Under the pieces are notes generated by a model that made no database searches, had not been told where the DNA came from, and saw only the letters and a program-made list of their open reading frames with translations. A program made the translations under genes and the position numbers. A stretch of 64,000 bases of DNA from Bacillota bacterium (lineage in GTDB: Bacteria; Bacillota; Dethiobacteria; DTU022; UBA8154), in assembly GCA_012728375.1 (NCBI GenBank), contig JAAYFF010000004.1, positions 1-64,000 of the forward strand, read 5' to 3'. Of this stretch, positions 8,010-15,900 are shown one piece after another (positions within the stretch are counted from its first letter, which is position 1; each line of letters begins with the position of its first letter).

Positions 8010-8687
8010 TTAAGAATCCCTTGGACCAAATAGTGCTGTTCCCAGTCTGACCATGTTCGCACCCTCTTCGATGGCTACCTCAAAATCATTTGTCATCCCC
8101 ATGGAAAGATACTTCATCTCCGCACCTGCAACCTTAATATCGTTAAACAACCGATAAAGACGCCTAAAATAGGGACGAGTATGCTCGGGGTCGGGGAAAA
8201 AAGGAGCAATACCCATTAAGCCCAGGATTTTCAGGGCGCTAAAACCGGCCATCTCCTCCAGGGCAGGCAGCACTTCTTCATAAGAAAAACCGAATTTGCT
8301 CTCTTCGGCTCCTATGTTCACCTGAACGAGGACATTAACCCTTTTATTGAGTTTCTCTCCCTCTTTTTGTATGGCTCTTGCCAGTTTAAGCGAATCCACT
8401 GAATGAATAAGATCAAAAACAGGAAGAACCTGTTTTACTTTATTTGTCTGCAGATGGCCGATAAAATGCCAGCGCGGGCCACGGGGAAAAGTCTTAATCT
8501 TGGGCAGCGCTTCCTGCACCCTGTTCTCGCCAAAGTCAGTAACCCCCAGGTCCCATGCTTCCCGAATCGCGTCAGGAGGTACGGTTTTTGTCACGGCAAT
8601 CAATGTGATATCAGTAACCGGAATACCCCTCTTAGCAGCAGCAAGAGCAAGGCGTTTTTTTATTTTTTCCAAATTTTCCCTAATCAT
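8010..8687 (-). CDS. yggS: PLP homeostasis protein (YggS/YlmE/COG0325)
   Basis: This pyridoxal-phosphate-binding protein has an alanine-racemase-like barrel fold and maintains free PLP levels. The PLP lysine is expected at K34 in AVTKTVP. Other family signatures are GENRVQEALPK, WHFIGHLQTNK and SMGMTNDFEVAIEEGANMVR. The 225-residue length matches the family. GGGGGA lies six bases before the ATG. It starts the conserved ylm block ahead of sepF. No amino-acid racemase activity is expected for this family. Confidence 0.93.
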   Translation of the reverse strand: MIRENLEKIKKRLALAAAKRGIPVTDITLIAVTKTVPPDAIREAWDLGVTDFGENRVQEALPKIKTFPRGPRWHFIGHLQTNKVKQVLPVFDLIHSVDSLKLARAIQKEGEKLNKRVNVLVQVNIGAEESKFGFSYEEVLPALEEMAGFSALKILGLMGIAPFFPDPEHTRPYFRRLYRLFNDIKVAGAEMKYLSMGMTNDFEVAIEEGANMVRLGTALFGPRDS

Positions 8688-8710
8688 AAAAAATCCCCCA
8701 TTTTGTTTAC

Positions 8711-9841
8711 TTACCAGAAAAAGCGTTGTCCTTCCCGTAATTTTTTATCCGGACTAAGAACTACATTTTCGGAAGTATCCAGGTTTTCTACCAGGTAATA
8801 GCCGTCTTTTTCCCCCAATATTTGCACTTCACGAAAAGAAATATAGCCCTTTTCGATAATATAAACGCCCTTTTTGCCGTCTTTTTCCAGTAATGTGCTC
8901 TTGGGAATCATATTCCCCTCAAGTCGCTCGTAAACAATTTCAGCCCGGCACCAACGCTGATTATAAAAATTTTCCATAAACTGGTTAATAGCCCACGTTA
9001 CCTTTATGACTTCCCCGTCTTTTTCCATTTCCACCCGCTCGCCCATAACCGGACAATTAGGAGAAAAAGAAAAATATAAAACAACCTGGGCTTGTCCGGC
9101 AATAATTTCTTCCGCGGAAGCGGGGAGAACAGCGCTAAAGTACCAGGTGTAATTATTAATAATTCTTAAAAGAGGTGCAGAACGGCTTACTTTTTGACCA
9201 TTGCACATATACTGATCCTGCGAGGGCTTTCTATTGAACTCTTCCTCCGTGAGATAGGGAAAGGTTGAATTTGGACCATACCTTTCCCATCCGTCGATTT
9301 TTAAGCTTATCAGGCCGGCCTGTGAATTAAAAACAATTGTTTCATCGTTCTCCGGGAAAAGAGAAAGGCTGCTTTTTTCATCCAAGGATTGGCTCCCCAA
9401 AAACCAGTCTTTAAATCTCGATAAATAATCTGCCCCATTCTCATCACCGCCGGCAGCACCGACATCGGCTTCTTCCGGGGGAGAAGGGCTTATTCTGGCC
9501 AGCTCCGCCCCTACCGGCACCCTGACGCCTTCTTCAACAAGATAGTCAATAAAACCGGACCTGGGGGAAAAAATTATTGTTTCGTCAAAAGTTATTAATC
9601 CTGAAACGGGATAAGTTAGCTCCAGCGAACCCTCTCCGGCAATAATCGTTTGGATGGATTTCTGGCCGAATACTCCCCAAACCCATCCGGTTAAGATCTG
9701 GCCCAGCAAAAAAAGGGCGAGGAAAAGCAGAATAAAAAAAAGAGGTTTTTTGCCGGGGGTTAATTTTTTTTTTTGTTCTTGCCCCCCGCCTTTAATTACT
9801 TTAAAATCTACGGGTTTCGGCTTCTTAAACTCTCTTTTCAT
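8711..9841 (-). CDS. HlyD-like membrane adaptor protein, orphan
   Basis: This 376-residue protein has a basic cytoplasmic tail rich in Lys/Pro (about 1-32), one membrane segment at about 33-55, and a long external domain. The sequence after the membrane segment (LTYPVSGLITFDETIIFSPRSG..., then VRVPVGAELARIS) resembles the biotinyl-lipoyl-like half-motifs of HlyD-family membrane fusion proteins. No transporter partner is encoded nearby. It lies between pgeF and yggS in what looks like the same operon. In a monoderm cell it may be a cell-envelope protein instead of an export adaptor. Fold assignment is from pattern only; function is not known. Confidence 0.7.
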   Translation of the reverse strand: MKREFKKPKPVDFKVIKGGGQEQKKKLTPGKKPLFFILLFLALFLLGQILTGWVWGVFGQKSIQTIIAGEGSLELTYPVSGLITFDETIIFSPRSGFIDYLVEEGVRVPVGAELARISPSPPEEADVGAAGGDENGADYLSRFKDWFLGSQSLDEKSSLSLFPENDETIVFNSQAGLISLKIDGWERYGPNSTFPYLTEEEFNRKPSQDQYMCNGQKVSRSAPLLRIINNYTWYFSAVLPASAEEIIAGQAQVVLYFSFSPNCPVMGERVEMEKDGEVIKVTWAINQFMENFYNQRWCRAEIVYERLEGNMIPKSTLLEKDGKKGVYIIEKGYISFREVQILGEKDGYYLVENLDTSENVVLSPDKKLREGQRFFW

Positions 9842-9844
9842 TTT

Positions 9845-10675
9845 TTACCTAACTCCGCAATTCCTCAAAAAAATAATACCCATATGGCTGCCGGTTGCAG
9901 TGCCCCCGGCGCGGCGGTATGAATAAAACAAATTGTCGTCGCACTTTGTACAAAAATCATTGGTAAAAATATGCTTAGGTTTTATCCCTTCTTTGAGCAA
10001 TATATTCCCGTTAGATGCCTTGAGATCAAAGTAATAACGCCCGGCCGTACCCCCTGGGTTTAGGACCATCTCCTTTTTCCATGGGGAAAGGTGACAGCTT
10101 TCAATAACCTCATCCCCCACCTCATAACAACAGGGACCAATGGAAGGACCCATGGATACTTGTATTTTTTGACAATCTGCAGCGAATTTTTCCTTCATGA
10201 GGTGGACGACCCGTGCGACGATGCCTTTGCATGTCCCTCTCCACCCTGCATGCGCGATACCCACTACAGGAATAGACGGTTCCAAAAAAAACACCAGGAG
10301 GCAATCGGCACTAAAGGCTCCCAGCACAGCTTCCCGCTCCGCTGTTATCAAAGCATCCGTTGCGGGGAAAACCCTTTTGCTTGCAGAAATTTCTTCGCTC
10401 CCGATGATAGCAACCCCTGTCCCATGAACCTGTTCGCCGCAAAAAAGGTCGGTGGTTTTCTTCCCCCAAATTGCCAAAAACCTCTCCCTGTTCTCTACAA
10501 CTTTTAACGGGTCTTCTCCTCCTTTAAAACCCAAATCAAAAGAGAAGTTTTTCCCAACACCGGTTCCCCCGAGACGGGATGAAAAACCGTGACCGCAGAT
10601 ATTCATTTTTTCCCATAAAGGCAAGGAAAAAAACGGTATTTTTTCTCGTTCTGTCAAGCGAATTTTTTCCTGCAT
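9845..10675 (-). CDS. pgeF: Peptidoglycan editing factor PgeF (YfiH/YlmD, laccase-like family)
   Basis: This member of the YfiH/LACC1 family is a zinc-binding enzyme. In E. coli the family has been linked to removing mis-incorporated Ser from peptidoglycan precursors, and other members act on purine nucleosides. The metal and catalytic signatures are visible: QVHG with H84, ADC with C125, HAGWRG with H142, and GPSIGPCCYEVG. The 276-residue length is normal. AGGAGGAATTC precedes the ATG, giving a strong start. In Bacillus the gene ylmD lies beside ylmE (yggS); here the HlyD-like gene has been placed between them. The substrate in this organism is not known. Confidence 0.9.
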   Translation of the reverse strand: MQEKIRLTEREKIPFFSLPLWEKMNICGHGFSSRLGGTGVGKNFSFDLGFKGGEDPLKVVENRERFLAIWGKKTTDLFCGEQVHGTGVAIIGSEEISASKRVFPATDALITAEREAVLGAFSADCLLVFFLEPSIPVVGIAHAGWRGTCKGIVARVVHLMKEKFAADCQKIQVSMGPSIGPCCYEVGDEVIESCHLSPWKKEMVLNPGGTAGRYYFDLKASNGNILLKEGIKPKHIFTNDFCTKCDDNLFYSYRRAGGTATGSHMGIIFLRNCGVR

Positions 10676-10693
10676 GAATTCCTCCTGACACCC

Positions 10694-12550
10694 TCAATCA
10701 TACGGGAAAAAAGTGTTTATTGATACATAGCCAATATCAGAGTCGGAAAGTCGCCGCAAAAAATCAGCGGAACCGTCCGGGTCAAGACCGGGCATCATAA
10801 ATACCTTGCTGGAGCAACCAGCCAGACAATAGCGGTGCAGCTGCCCTTCAAAAGCAATTTTTTTATCCAGGCCTTCATCCTCCTGGAAGAGGACAAAACC
10901 TGTACTGTAAAGTTCCTTATCGGTAACGCCTTTTATAATACCGAATTCTTCTCTGTCGCGCTCCGTAAAATACTGGAGACGCCTGTCATTGGAAACGCAG
11001 GACAGGGCAAAATTCAAATCGTATTCCTCACAAAAAGAAAGAACTCTTTTCGACATATGGTCTAAAATCCTCACGACAAGCCTTAAATTCTCTTCATTAT
11101 TGTCTCTCTTCTCAGGCAGAAGCAAACGGAGAACTTCCGGCAAACCAATAAAGCCAATCGTCATAACCCCATTCTTTAAAGCTTCCCTGATACTGTCTTC
11201 CGGAGTGAGGTTTTCGCTGCCCATATAAAAGCCTTTCCCCATTACAGAAGGAAGATCACGGCACCTAAGCGCAGTTAAAACTTCAAAACGGTGTAAAAGC
11301 TGGCGAACCCCCAGGCGCAACAAGCGATCGAGTTCGACGAAGAATAGCTCCTCATCCCGGGTTGTCAGTGCAAGACGGGGAAGATTGATCGTTAAAGAAC
11401 AAATATTTCCCCTTCCCTCCCCTCCTGCCCTTCCGTGCCTGTTTTCAGCAACCCTGAGCCCGCCGGCAAAATAACAAGCCCCGTTTCCAAGAGAGTTGAA
11501 CGAAGTATCCATAAAGCAAAACACAGGGTTGCCGCTTCGAAGTGCCGAGCGTAACGCCAGCAAAAACAAGTCGTAATTCGGATCATTAGGCAAAAAGTTA
11601 ACGCCTTTTCTCAATGTAAAAATAATTCTCGGCATATTAGAATGATCCTTTTGGCTTAACAGTTCATTCAAAAAAAACTGTGAACACAACCTTCCCTCTT
11701 TACTCGAATCCAGACCCAGACCCAGACTCAATTTAATATTATGTTCACAGGAAAAAAGGGAAAGGTTCCTAAAATAACGCAAAAAGCTTCTTAAACTATC
11801 TTCAACCAGGGCATGTTCGCCGCCTTTTTTGAAGCGGCGTATTAATTCTCCAAGAAAGCGGTCAAGAAAAGGCAAATGTTGTTCGCCGAATAAGTCGTTC
11901 AAGCTGCTTTGGACAACCCCGGCAAAATTCATCAGAGTCGAATAAAAACCGATTGGAGAAAATTTTTCCAACAGGCCGGGATTCTTTTTCAGCAAACCGG
12001 GCAAATCGATTTGCAGAGAGTCCAACGTTTTACTGTAATACCCAAGCTGATGAATATGGAAACTTCCCCGCCGGTGCGCTTGAGCTATATCGGGAGGAAG
12101 CAAATTATCCAAATAATATTTTTGGCTGGCTGCCAGAGCAATTTTATGCATCTTCTGGGCGGGCGAATAACTGTATTCTTCTGTTCTTTTATTGCCCTCC
12201 ACCAGGATATCCTTAACGACATCCATTAGTTCGGATTTGGCCTCTCGAATACGCGTTCTTTTATCCCTGTATAAAATATAAGCCTTGGATGTCCGGGCAT
12301 GCCCCTTTTCAATAAGTATTTTTTCCACAACATCCTGTATTTCCTCTACAGTAGGTATTAATCCCGGAACCCTTGTAGCCGAAAGATATTTAATAACTTC
12401 TTCCGTTAACTCTTCTGCCAGGGAGTAGTTTTCTCCTCCTACAGCCCTGGCAGCTTTAAAAATGGCCTCGGTAATTTTCTTTTTATCAAAAGGTGCAATT
12501 CTTCCATCTCTCTTTCTAATTTCCGGAAAAGGAATATCTTCTTTTGTCAA
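10694..12550 (-). CDS. NrdD-like protein with ATP-cone, lacking glycyl-radical and active-site residues
   Basis: This 618-residue protein is homologous to anaerobic (class III) ribonucleotide reductase NrdD. Residues 11-105 form an ATP-cone starting IRKRDGRIAPFD. The NRDD core includes FHIHQLGYYSKTLDSLQIDL (164-183), GRGNICSLTINLPRLAL (379-395) and SDIGYVSIN near 604. NrdD normally has Cys in the first motif (Cys before LQ) and in the finger loop (GCRTRV); here these are Ser178 and Gly363 in FAGGLRV. After SDIGYVSIN the protein stops, so the Cys4 zinc ribbon and the RxxGY glycyl-radical motif are missing. Only 18 bases separate it from pgeF, so no hidden C-terminus exists. The start is TTG with AAGGGTGAT upstream. 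It is probably not a reductase; a nucleotide-sensing role is speculation. Confidence 0.85.
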   Translation of the reverse strand: MTKEDIPFPEIRKRDGRIAPFDKKKITEAIFKAARAVGGENYSLAEELTEEVIKYLSATRVPGLIPTVEEIQDVVEKILIEKGHARTSKAYILYRDKRTRIREAKSELMDVVKDILVEGNKRTEEYSYSPAQKMHKIALAASQKYYLDNLLPPDIAQAHRRGSFHIHQLGYYSKTLDSLQIDLPGLLKKNPGLLEKFSPIGFYSTLMNFAGVVQSSLNDLFGEQHLPFLDRFLGELIRRFKKGGEHALVEDSLRSFLRYFRNLSLFSCEHNIKLSLGLGLDSSKEGRLCSQFFLNELLSQKDHSNMPRIIFTLRKGVNFLPNDPNYDLFLLALRSALRSGNPVFCFMDTSFNSLGNGACYFAGGLRVAENRHGRAGGEGRGNICSLTINLPRLALTTRDEELFFVELDRLLRLGVRQLLHRFEVLTALRCRDLPSVMGKGFYMGSENLTPEDSIREALKNGVMTIGFIGLPEVLRLLLPEKRDNNEENLRLVVRILDHMSKRVLSFCEEYDLNFALSCVSNDRRLQYFTERDREEFGIIKGVTDKELYSTGFVLFQEDEGLDKKIAFEGQLHRYCLAGCSSKVFMMPGLDPDGSADFLRRLSDSDIGYVSINTFFPYD

Positions 12551-12617
12551 AGGATCACCCTTCCAGCAACATCCATTTTATCCGTTAGCCTGTCCCTATC
12601 TTCGAAAGAGTATAAAA

Positions 12618-12637
12618 TGCTTGCTGCAAAGCAAGCA
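12618..12637. repeat. 7-bp inverted repeat in the yprB/nrdD-like divergent gap
   Basis: TGCTTGC and GCAAGCA flank the loop TGCAAA in the 244-base divergent gap between the NrdD-like gene and the yprB-like gene. On the minus strand the repeat is followed by TTTTAT, so it could act as a weak attenuator, or it could be a binding site. No clear promoter was found in the gap. Confidence 0.4.
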
Positions 12638-12794
12638 CTATGGCATCTCCTGGGCAGTTATCACTTTTTAATTATATACCAACCCAAAGATCATGTCCAG
12701 TTTAACAACTTTTGCTTTTTCCCGCAACAAAGCAGGTTACGGGGAAAATAAAGCGAAATGATCTTTATCGTCTGAACTGAAAGGGGTAAAGCTT

Positions 12795-13619
12795 GTGCTG
12801 GGAAATACTTTTTTACATTTATCAGGCATCGGGCCCAAAAGAGAAAGACAGCTCTGGGAGAAAAATATTTTAAACTGGGATACACTTGAATATGCTTTAA
12901 AAACCGGGGAAATTAAACATTCCTCCATACTGGAAAAAGAGCTGTCGCTCTCCCGCCGGAACCTTGAAGAAAAGAATGCCGCTTTTTTTTCAGAACGCCT
13001 TCCTGCTGATGCACCGTGGCGCCTTTTAAACGACTTCCGCCATCTGGCAGTATACCTTGATATTGAAACCACCGGGCTGGGCAAGGACGACCATGTTACG
13101 ACAATTTCTATATATGACGGCAAAGAACTCAAATATTATGTCTGGGGAGATAATCTGCAAAATTTTTTAGAAGATATTAACAAATACAAGTTAATTATTA
13201 CATATAACGGCAAATGCTTTGATATACCATTTTTGGAAAATCATTTTCAGACGCGCTTCAAGCACGCTCATCTGGATCTCCGCTATGTACTAAAAAAACT
13301 TGGTTATACGGGCGGCCTGAAAAGCTGCGAAAAACAAATGGGAATTCAAAGAAAAGACCTGGATGGTGTCAACGGTTACACAGCTGTTTTGCTCTGGCAG
13401 GAATATATTAAAAACAAAAGTACCCGGGCGCTGGAAACCCTGCTCTCTTATAATATGGAAGACACCATAAACCTGGAGAAGCTGGCCCATCTCTGTTACA
13501 ATAGGTTAATAATGCAGACCCCTTTTAAAAATCAAATCCTGCCTGTCCCAGAGGAGCCAAGCCTTCCTTTTAAGCCGGATCTTCAATTACTGCAAAAAAT
13601 CTTACTAAAAAGGAACTAA
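12795..13619 (+). CDS. Ribonuclease H-like exonuclease domain protein, YprB-like
   Basis: This is the only coding gene on the plus strand. It has 274 residues with a DEDDy exonuclease (RNase H-like) fold: D89 and E91 in LDIETTG, N138 and D143 in TYNGKCFDIPF, and Y218 with D222 in YNMEDT. Residues 8-25 (LSGIGPKRERQLWEKNI) resemble a helix-hairpin-helix that could bind DNA or RNA. The family is related to YprB of Bacillus, whose substrate is unknown. The start is GTG with AAAGGGG eight bases upstream. It converges on ylmC and diverges from the NrdD-like gene. It interrupts an otherwise single-strand cluster, so it was probably inserted. Confidence 0.82.
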   Translation: MLGNTFLHLSGIGPKRERQLWEKNILNWDTLEYALKTGEIKHSSILEKELSLSRRNLEEKNAAFFSERLPADAPWRLLNDFRHLAVYLDIETTGLGKDDHVTTISIYDGKELKYYVWGDNLQNFLEDINKYKLIITYNGKCFDIPFLENHFQTRFKHAHLDLRYVLKKLGYTGGLKSCEKQMGIQRKDLDGVNGYTAVLLWQEYIKNKSTRALETLLSYNMEDTINLEKLAHLCYNRLIMQTPFKNQILPVPEEPSLPFKPDLQLLQKILLKRN

Positions 13620-13638
13620 ATACAGGAATCCCTTTGCT

Positions 13639-13890
13639 TTACCTTTCATATTTCGGTTCTAGAGGGTAATCAACTAGAATTGTATCGACTCCGATTTTAA
13701 CAATTTTTTCCCACGGAATCGTCAGATCCTGTTTTCTTCCAAGAACCCCCATAAACCCCCCTGTCCCTGGGACAATAATTGCCTTTATCTTTCCGTTTTC
13801 AATGTCAATATCCAGATCATTAATAACTCCCAGCCTTTTGCCGTCGTTGACATTAACAACATCCCGGTCACGCAGTTCGTTAATGCGCAT
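13639..13890 (-). CDS. ylmC: YlmC/YmxH family PRC-barrel sporulation protein
   Basis: This 83-residue protein carries a single PRC-barrel domain, starting MRINELRDRDVVNVNDGKRLG and including the LGVINDLDIDIENGKI element. The YlmC/YmxH family is restricted to endospore formers and in Bacillus lies next to sigG. The same place is kept here, downstream of sigG with one small gene in between. GGGGG precedes the ATG. The molecular role is unknown; PRC-barrels often mediate protein or RNA contacts. Confidence 0.88.
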   Translation of the reverse strand: MRINELRDRDVVNVNDGKRLGVINDLDIDIENGKIKAIIVPGTGGFMGVLGRKQDLTIPWEKIVKIGVDTILVDYPLEPKYER

Positions 13891-13936
13891 CTCAAATTCC
13901 CCCAGCTTTGATTTTCAGCCTCCTTTATATTATACG

Positions 13937-14149
13937 CTAAAAGATTCTTAAATGCCCCGATGTATTATCTCTGCTAATCAAGTAATAATCATCCGGCCCA
14001 TAATCGCCAACAGTAGTACTACGAAAAAGATTATTCATATTGTAAGCAAAAATCATATGTGAACGCATAACCGGCAGTGTCAGAACCGAAAGAACAAGAA
14101 AAAAACAAAGAAAAATTCCTAACAAATTTTTTTTCTTTTTACCCATCAT
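13937..14149 (-). CDS. Small putative exported protein between sigG and ylmC
   Basis: This 70-residue frame begins MMGKKKKNLLGIFLCFF, a lysine-rich n-region followed by a hydrophobic stretch of about 20 residues, as in a signal peptide or membrane anchor. The rest is short and polar (DYGPDDYYLISRDNTSG). GAGGA lies nine bases before the ATG pair. It lies 30 bases after sigG and 46 bases before ylmC, in the same direction, so it could belong to the forespore-expressed transcript. I do not recognise a family. It is coding-like but short. Confidence 0.5.
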   Translation of the reverse strand: MMGKKKKNLLGIFLCFFLVLSVLTLPVMRSHMIFAYNMNNLFRSTTVGDYGPDDYYLISRDNTSGHLRIF

Positions 14150-14179
14150 CTTGCCGAATCCTCACACGTATTATTTTGG

Positions 14180-14950
14180 TTACTGGATATATTTTCTCAA
14201 CTGGCCCAATGCTGATTTTTCCAGGCGGGAAACTTGCGCCTGCGAAATACCGATTTCATCTGCAACTTCCATTTGAGTTTTTCCTCTGTAAAATCTCAAT
14301 GTCAAAATTAGCTTCTCTCTTTCAGAAAGTTTTTTGAGAGCATCTTTGACGGAAAGAACCTCAAGCCATTTTTCATCAATACTTTTTTCGTCGCTGATCT
14401 GATCCATGACGAAAATAGGATCTCCCCCGTCATTATATATAGGCTCAAAAAGGGAAACCGGTTCCTGAATCGAATCCATGGCCAGGATTATTTCTTCCCT
14501 ACTTACGTCCAATTCCGACGCAATCTCTACCAGAGTCGGCTCCCTTGAAAACTTGTGAGCTAATTGGTCCCTGATTTGCAGAACTTTATAGGCAATATCC
14601 CTCAGCGATCTGCTTACCCTGACTGGGGTATTATCCCGCAGGTATCGCCTTATTTCACCTATGATCATTGGAACTGCATATGTTGAAAATTTAACATTTT
14701 GCTCCAGATCAAAATTATCGATGGCTTTTATCAGCCCAATACACCCCACCTGGAAAAGATCGTCAACCATTTCTCCCCGGTTATTGAAGCGCTGGATAAC
14801 ACTTAATACTAAACGCAAATTTCCATTGACAAGTTTTTCCCTTGATTGAAGATCACCACTCTGCATCCTGGTAAAAAGCTTTCGCATTTCCTTGTTATTT
14901 AAAACCGGCAACTTAGCAGTGTTGACTCCGCAAATTTCTACTTTGTTCAA
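14180..14950 (-). CDS. sigG: Forespore-specific RNA polymerase sigma-G factor
   Basis: This 256-residue sigma-70-family factor directs late forespore gene expression. The N-terminus VEICGVNTAKLPVLNNKEM is characteristic of sigma-G. Region 2 (DLFQVGCIGLIKAIDNFD), region 3 and a C-terminal region 4 helix-turn-helix (TQMEVADEIGISQAQVSRLE) are complete. The start is TTG with AGGAGG nine bases upstream. The gene follows spoIIGA-sigE, the conserved sporulation order, and has a promoter-like element of sigma-F/sigma-G type upstream (14999-15026). Confidence 0.96.
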   Translation of the reverse strand: MNKVEICGVNTAKLPVLNNKEMRKLFTRMQSGDLQSREKLVNGNLRLVLSVIQRFNNRGEMVDDLFQVGCIGLIKAIDNFDLEQNVKFSTYAVPMIIGEIRRYLRDNTPVRVSRSLRDIAYKVLQIRDQLAHKFSREPTLVEIASELDVSREEIILAMDSIQEPVSLFEPIYNDGGDPIFVMDQISDEKSIDEKWLEVLSVKDALKKLSEREKLILTLRFYRGKTQMEVADEIGISQAQVSRLEKSALGQLRKYIQ

Positions 14951-14998
14951 GGGATATTTCCTCCTGGCGGACTCATTTACTTATTAAAATACATTAAA

Positions 14999-15026
14999 AG
15001 TATCTCCTTGTATTTTTTTTTTATAC
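14999..15026 (-). promoter_or_regulatory. Probable sigma-F/sigma-G type promoter of sigG
   Basis: On the minus strand GTATA (15022-15026) is followed after 14 bases by GGAGATACT (14999-15007), which fits the forespore sigma consensus GYATA and GGNNANANT. In Bacillus, spoIIIG (sigG) is transcribed by sigma-F and then by sigma-G itself. Transcription would start about 40 bases before the sigG start codon. The match is to a short consensus and is not experimentally supported. Confidence 0.5.
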
Positions 15027-15115
15027 TGCAAATTTAGTAGCCCGTCTGGAGAGTCAAAAGCCCGTAACAGAAGTTATCCCAATTTTAATTAAATGATTCC
15101 CCCGTATAAATTATG

Positions 15116-15156
15116 TTCTGCTGCATAAAACGAAATGTGCTTTTTATACAACAGAA
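15116..15156 (-). terminator. Hairpin downstream of sigE (possible weak terminator)
   Basis: TTCTGTTGTATAAAA and TTTTATGCAGCAGAA can form a 15-bp stem with two G-U pairs around an 11-base loop, 15 bases after the sigE stop. No T-run follows on the minus strand, so it would be a weak terminator or an mRNA 3'-end stabiliser separating sigE from sigG. Confidence 0.4.
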
Positions 15157-15170
15157 TTTCATTAAATGCC

Positions 15171-15899
15171 TTACTCCATTTTTTTAATTTCTTTTTTCAA
15201 CCTTTTAATAATTCTTTTTTCCAGGCGGGAAATATAGGACTGAGAAATGCCCAGCAGCTCTGCAACTTCTTTCTGAGTTTTTTCATGCCCGTCGAGCAAG
15301 CCGAAGCGCAGCTGCATAATTTTCCTTTCCCGCCCCGATAGTTTAGCCATAGCTGAATATAAAAGTTTCCGCTCGACCTCGTCCTCCAAATTCCGGATGA
15401 CCAAGTCGTTTTCCGTTCCCAAAACATCGGAAAGCAAAAGCTCATTTCCGTCCCAATCGACATTCAGGGGTTCATCAAAAGAAATTTCAGCCCTTACCTT
15501 GTTATTTCTGCGCAGGTACATTAAAATTTCGTTCTCAATACATCGTGAAGCGTATGTTGCTAGCTTAATATTTTTATGGGGATTAAAAGTATTTACCGCT
15601 TTAATCAAGCCGATAGTCCCGATTGATATTAGGTCATCTACGATTAAGCCGGTATTTTCAAATTTCCGTGCAATGTAAACAACCAGCCTCAGGTTTCGCT
15701 CAATAAGCGTTCCCCTTACTCTATCCTCACCTTCTTTGAGTAGTTTAAGGAGCGTATACTCTTCCTCGGAAGAAAGGGGCGGAGGCAAAGCTTTGCTATT
15801 GCTGACGTAATAAATAATCCTTGAACAATCAATTCCTAGTTTGTTCTTTAAAAACAACAAAGCTGAAATGAGTTTCCACCTGAATAACAAATCTCTCAT
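15171..15899 (-). CDS. sigE: Mother-cell RNA polymerase sigma-E factor (pro-sigma-E)
   Basis: This 242-residue sigma factor is made as an inactive precursor. The N-terminal pro-sequence is hydrophobic and basic, and [14 protein letters not shown] near residues 30-43 matches the processing region of Bacillus pro-sigma-E. Region 2 ([20 protein letters not shown]) and region 4 ([20 protein letters not shown]) are intact. The chosen ATG lies one base after the spoIIGA stop, with AAGGAG upstream; the longer open frame lies inside spoIIGA. It is activated by the adjacent SpoIIGA protease and drives early mother-cell genes. Confidence 0.96.
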   Translation of the reverse strand: MRDLLFRWKLISALLFLKNKLGIDCSRIIYYVSNSKALPPPLSSEEEYTLLKLLKEGEDRVRGTLIERNLRLVVYIARKFENTGLIVDDLISIGTIGLIKAVNTFNPHKNIKLATYASRCIENEILMYLRRNNKVRAEISFDEPLNVDWDGNELLLSDVLGTENDLVIRNLEDEVERKLLYSAMAKLSGRERKIMQLRFGLLDGHEKTQKEVAELLGISQSYISRLEKRIIKRLKKEIKKME

Positions 15900-15900
15900 T

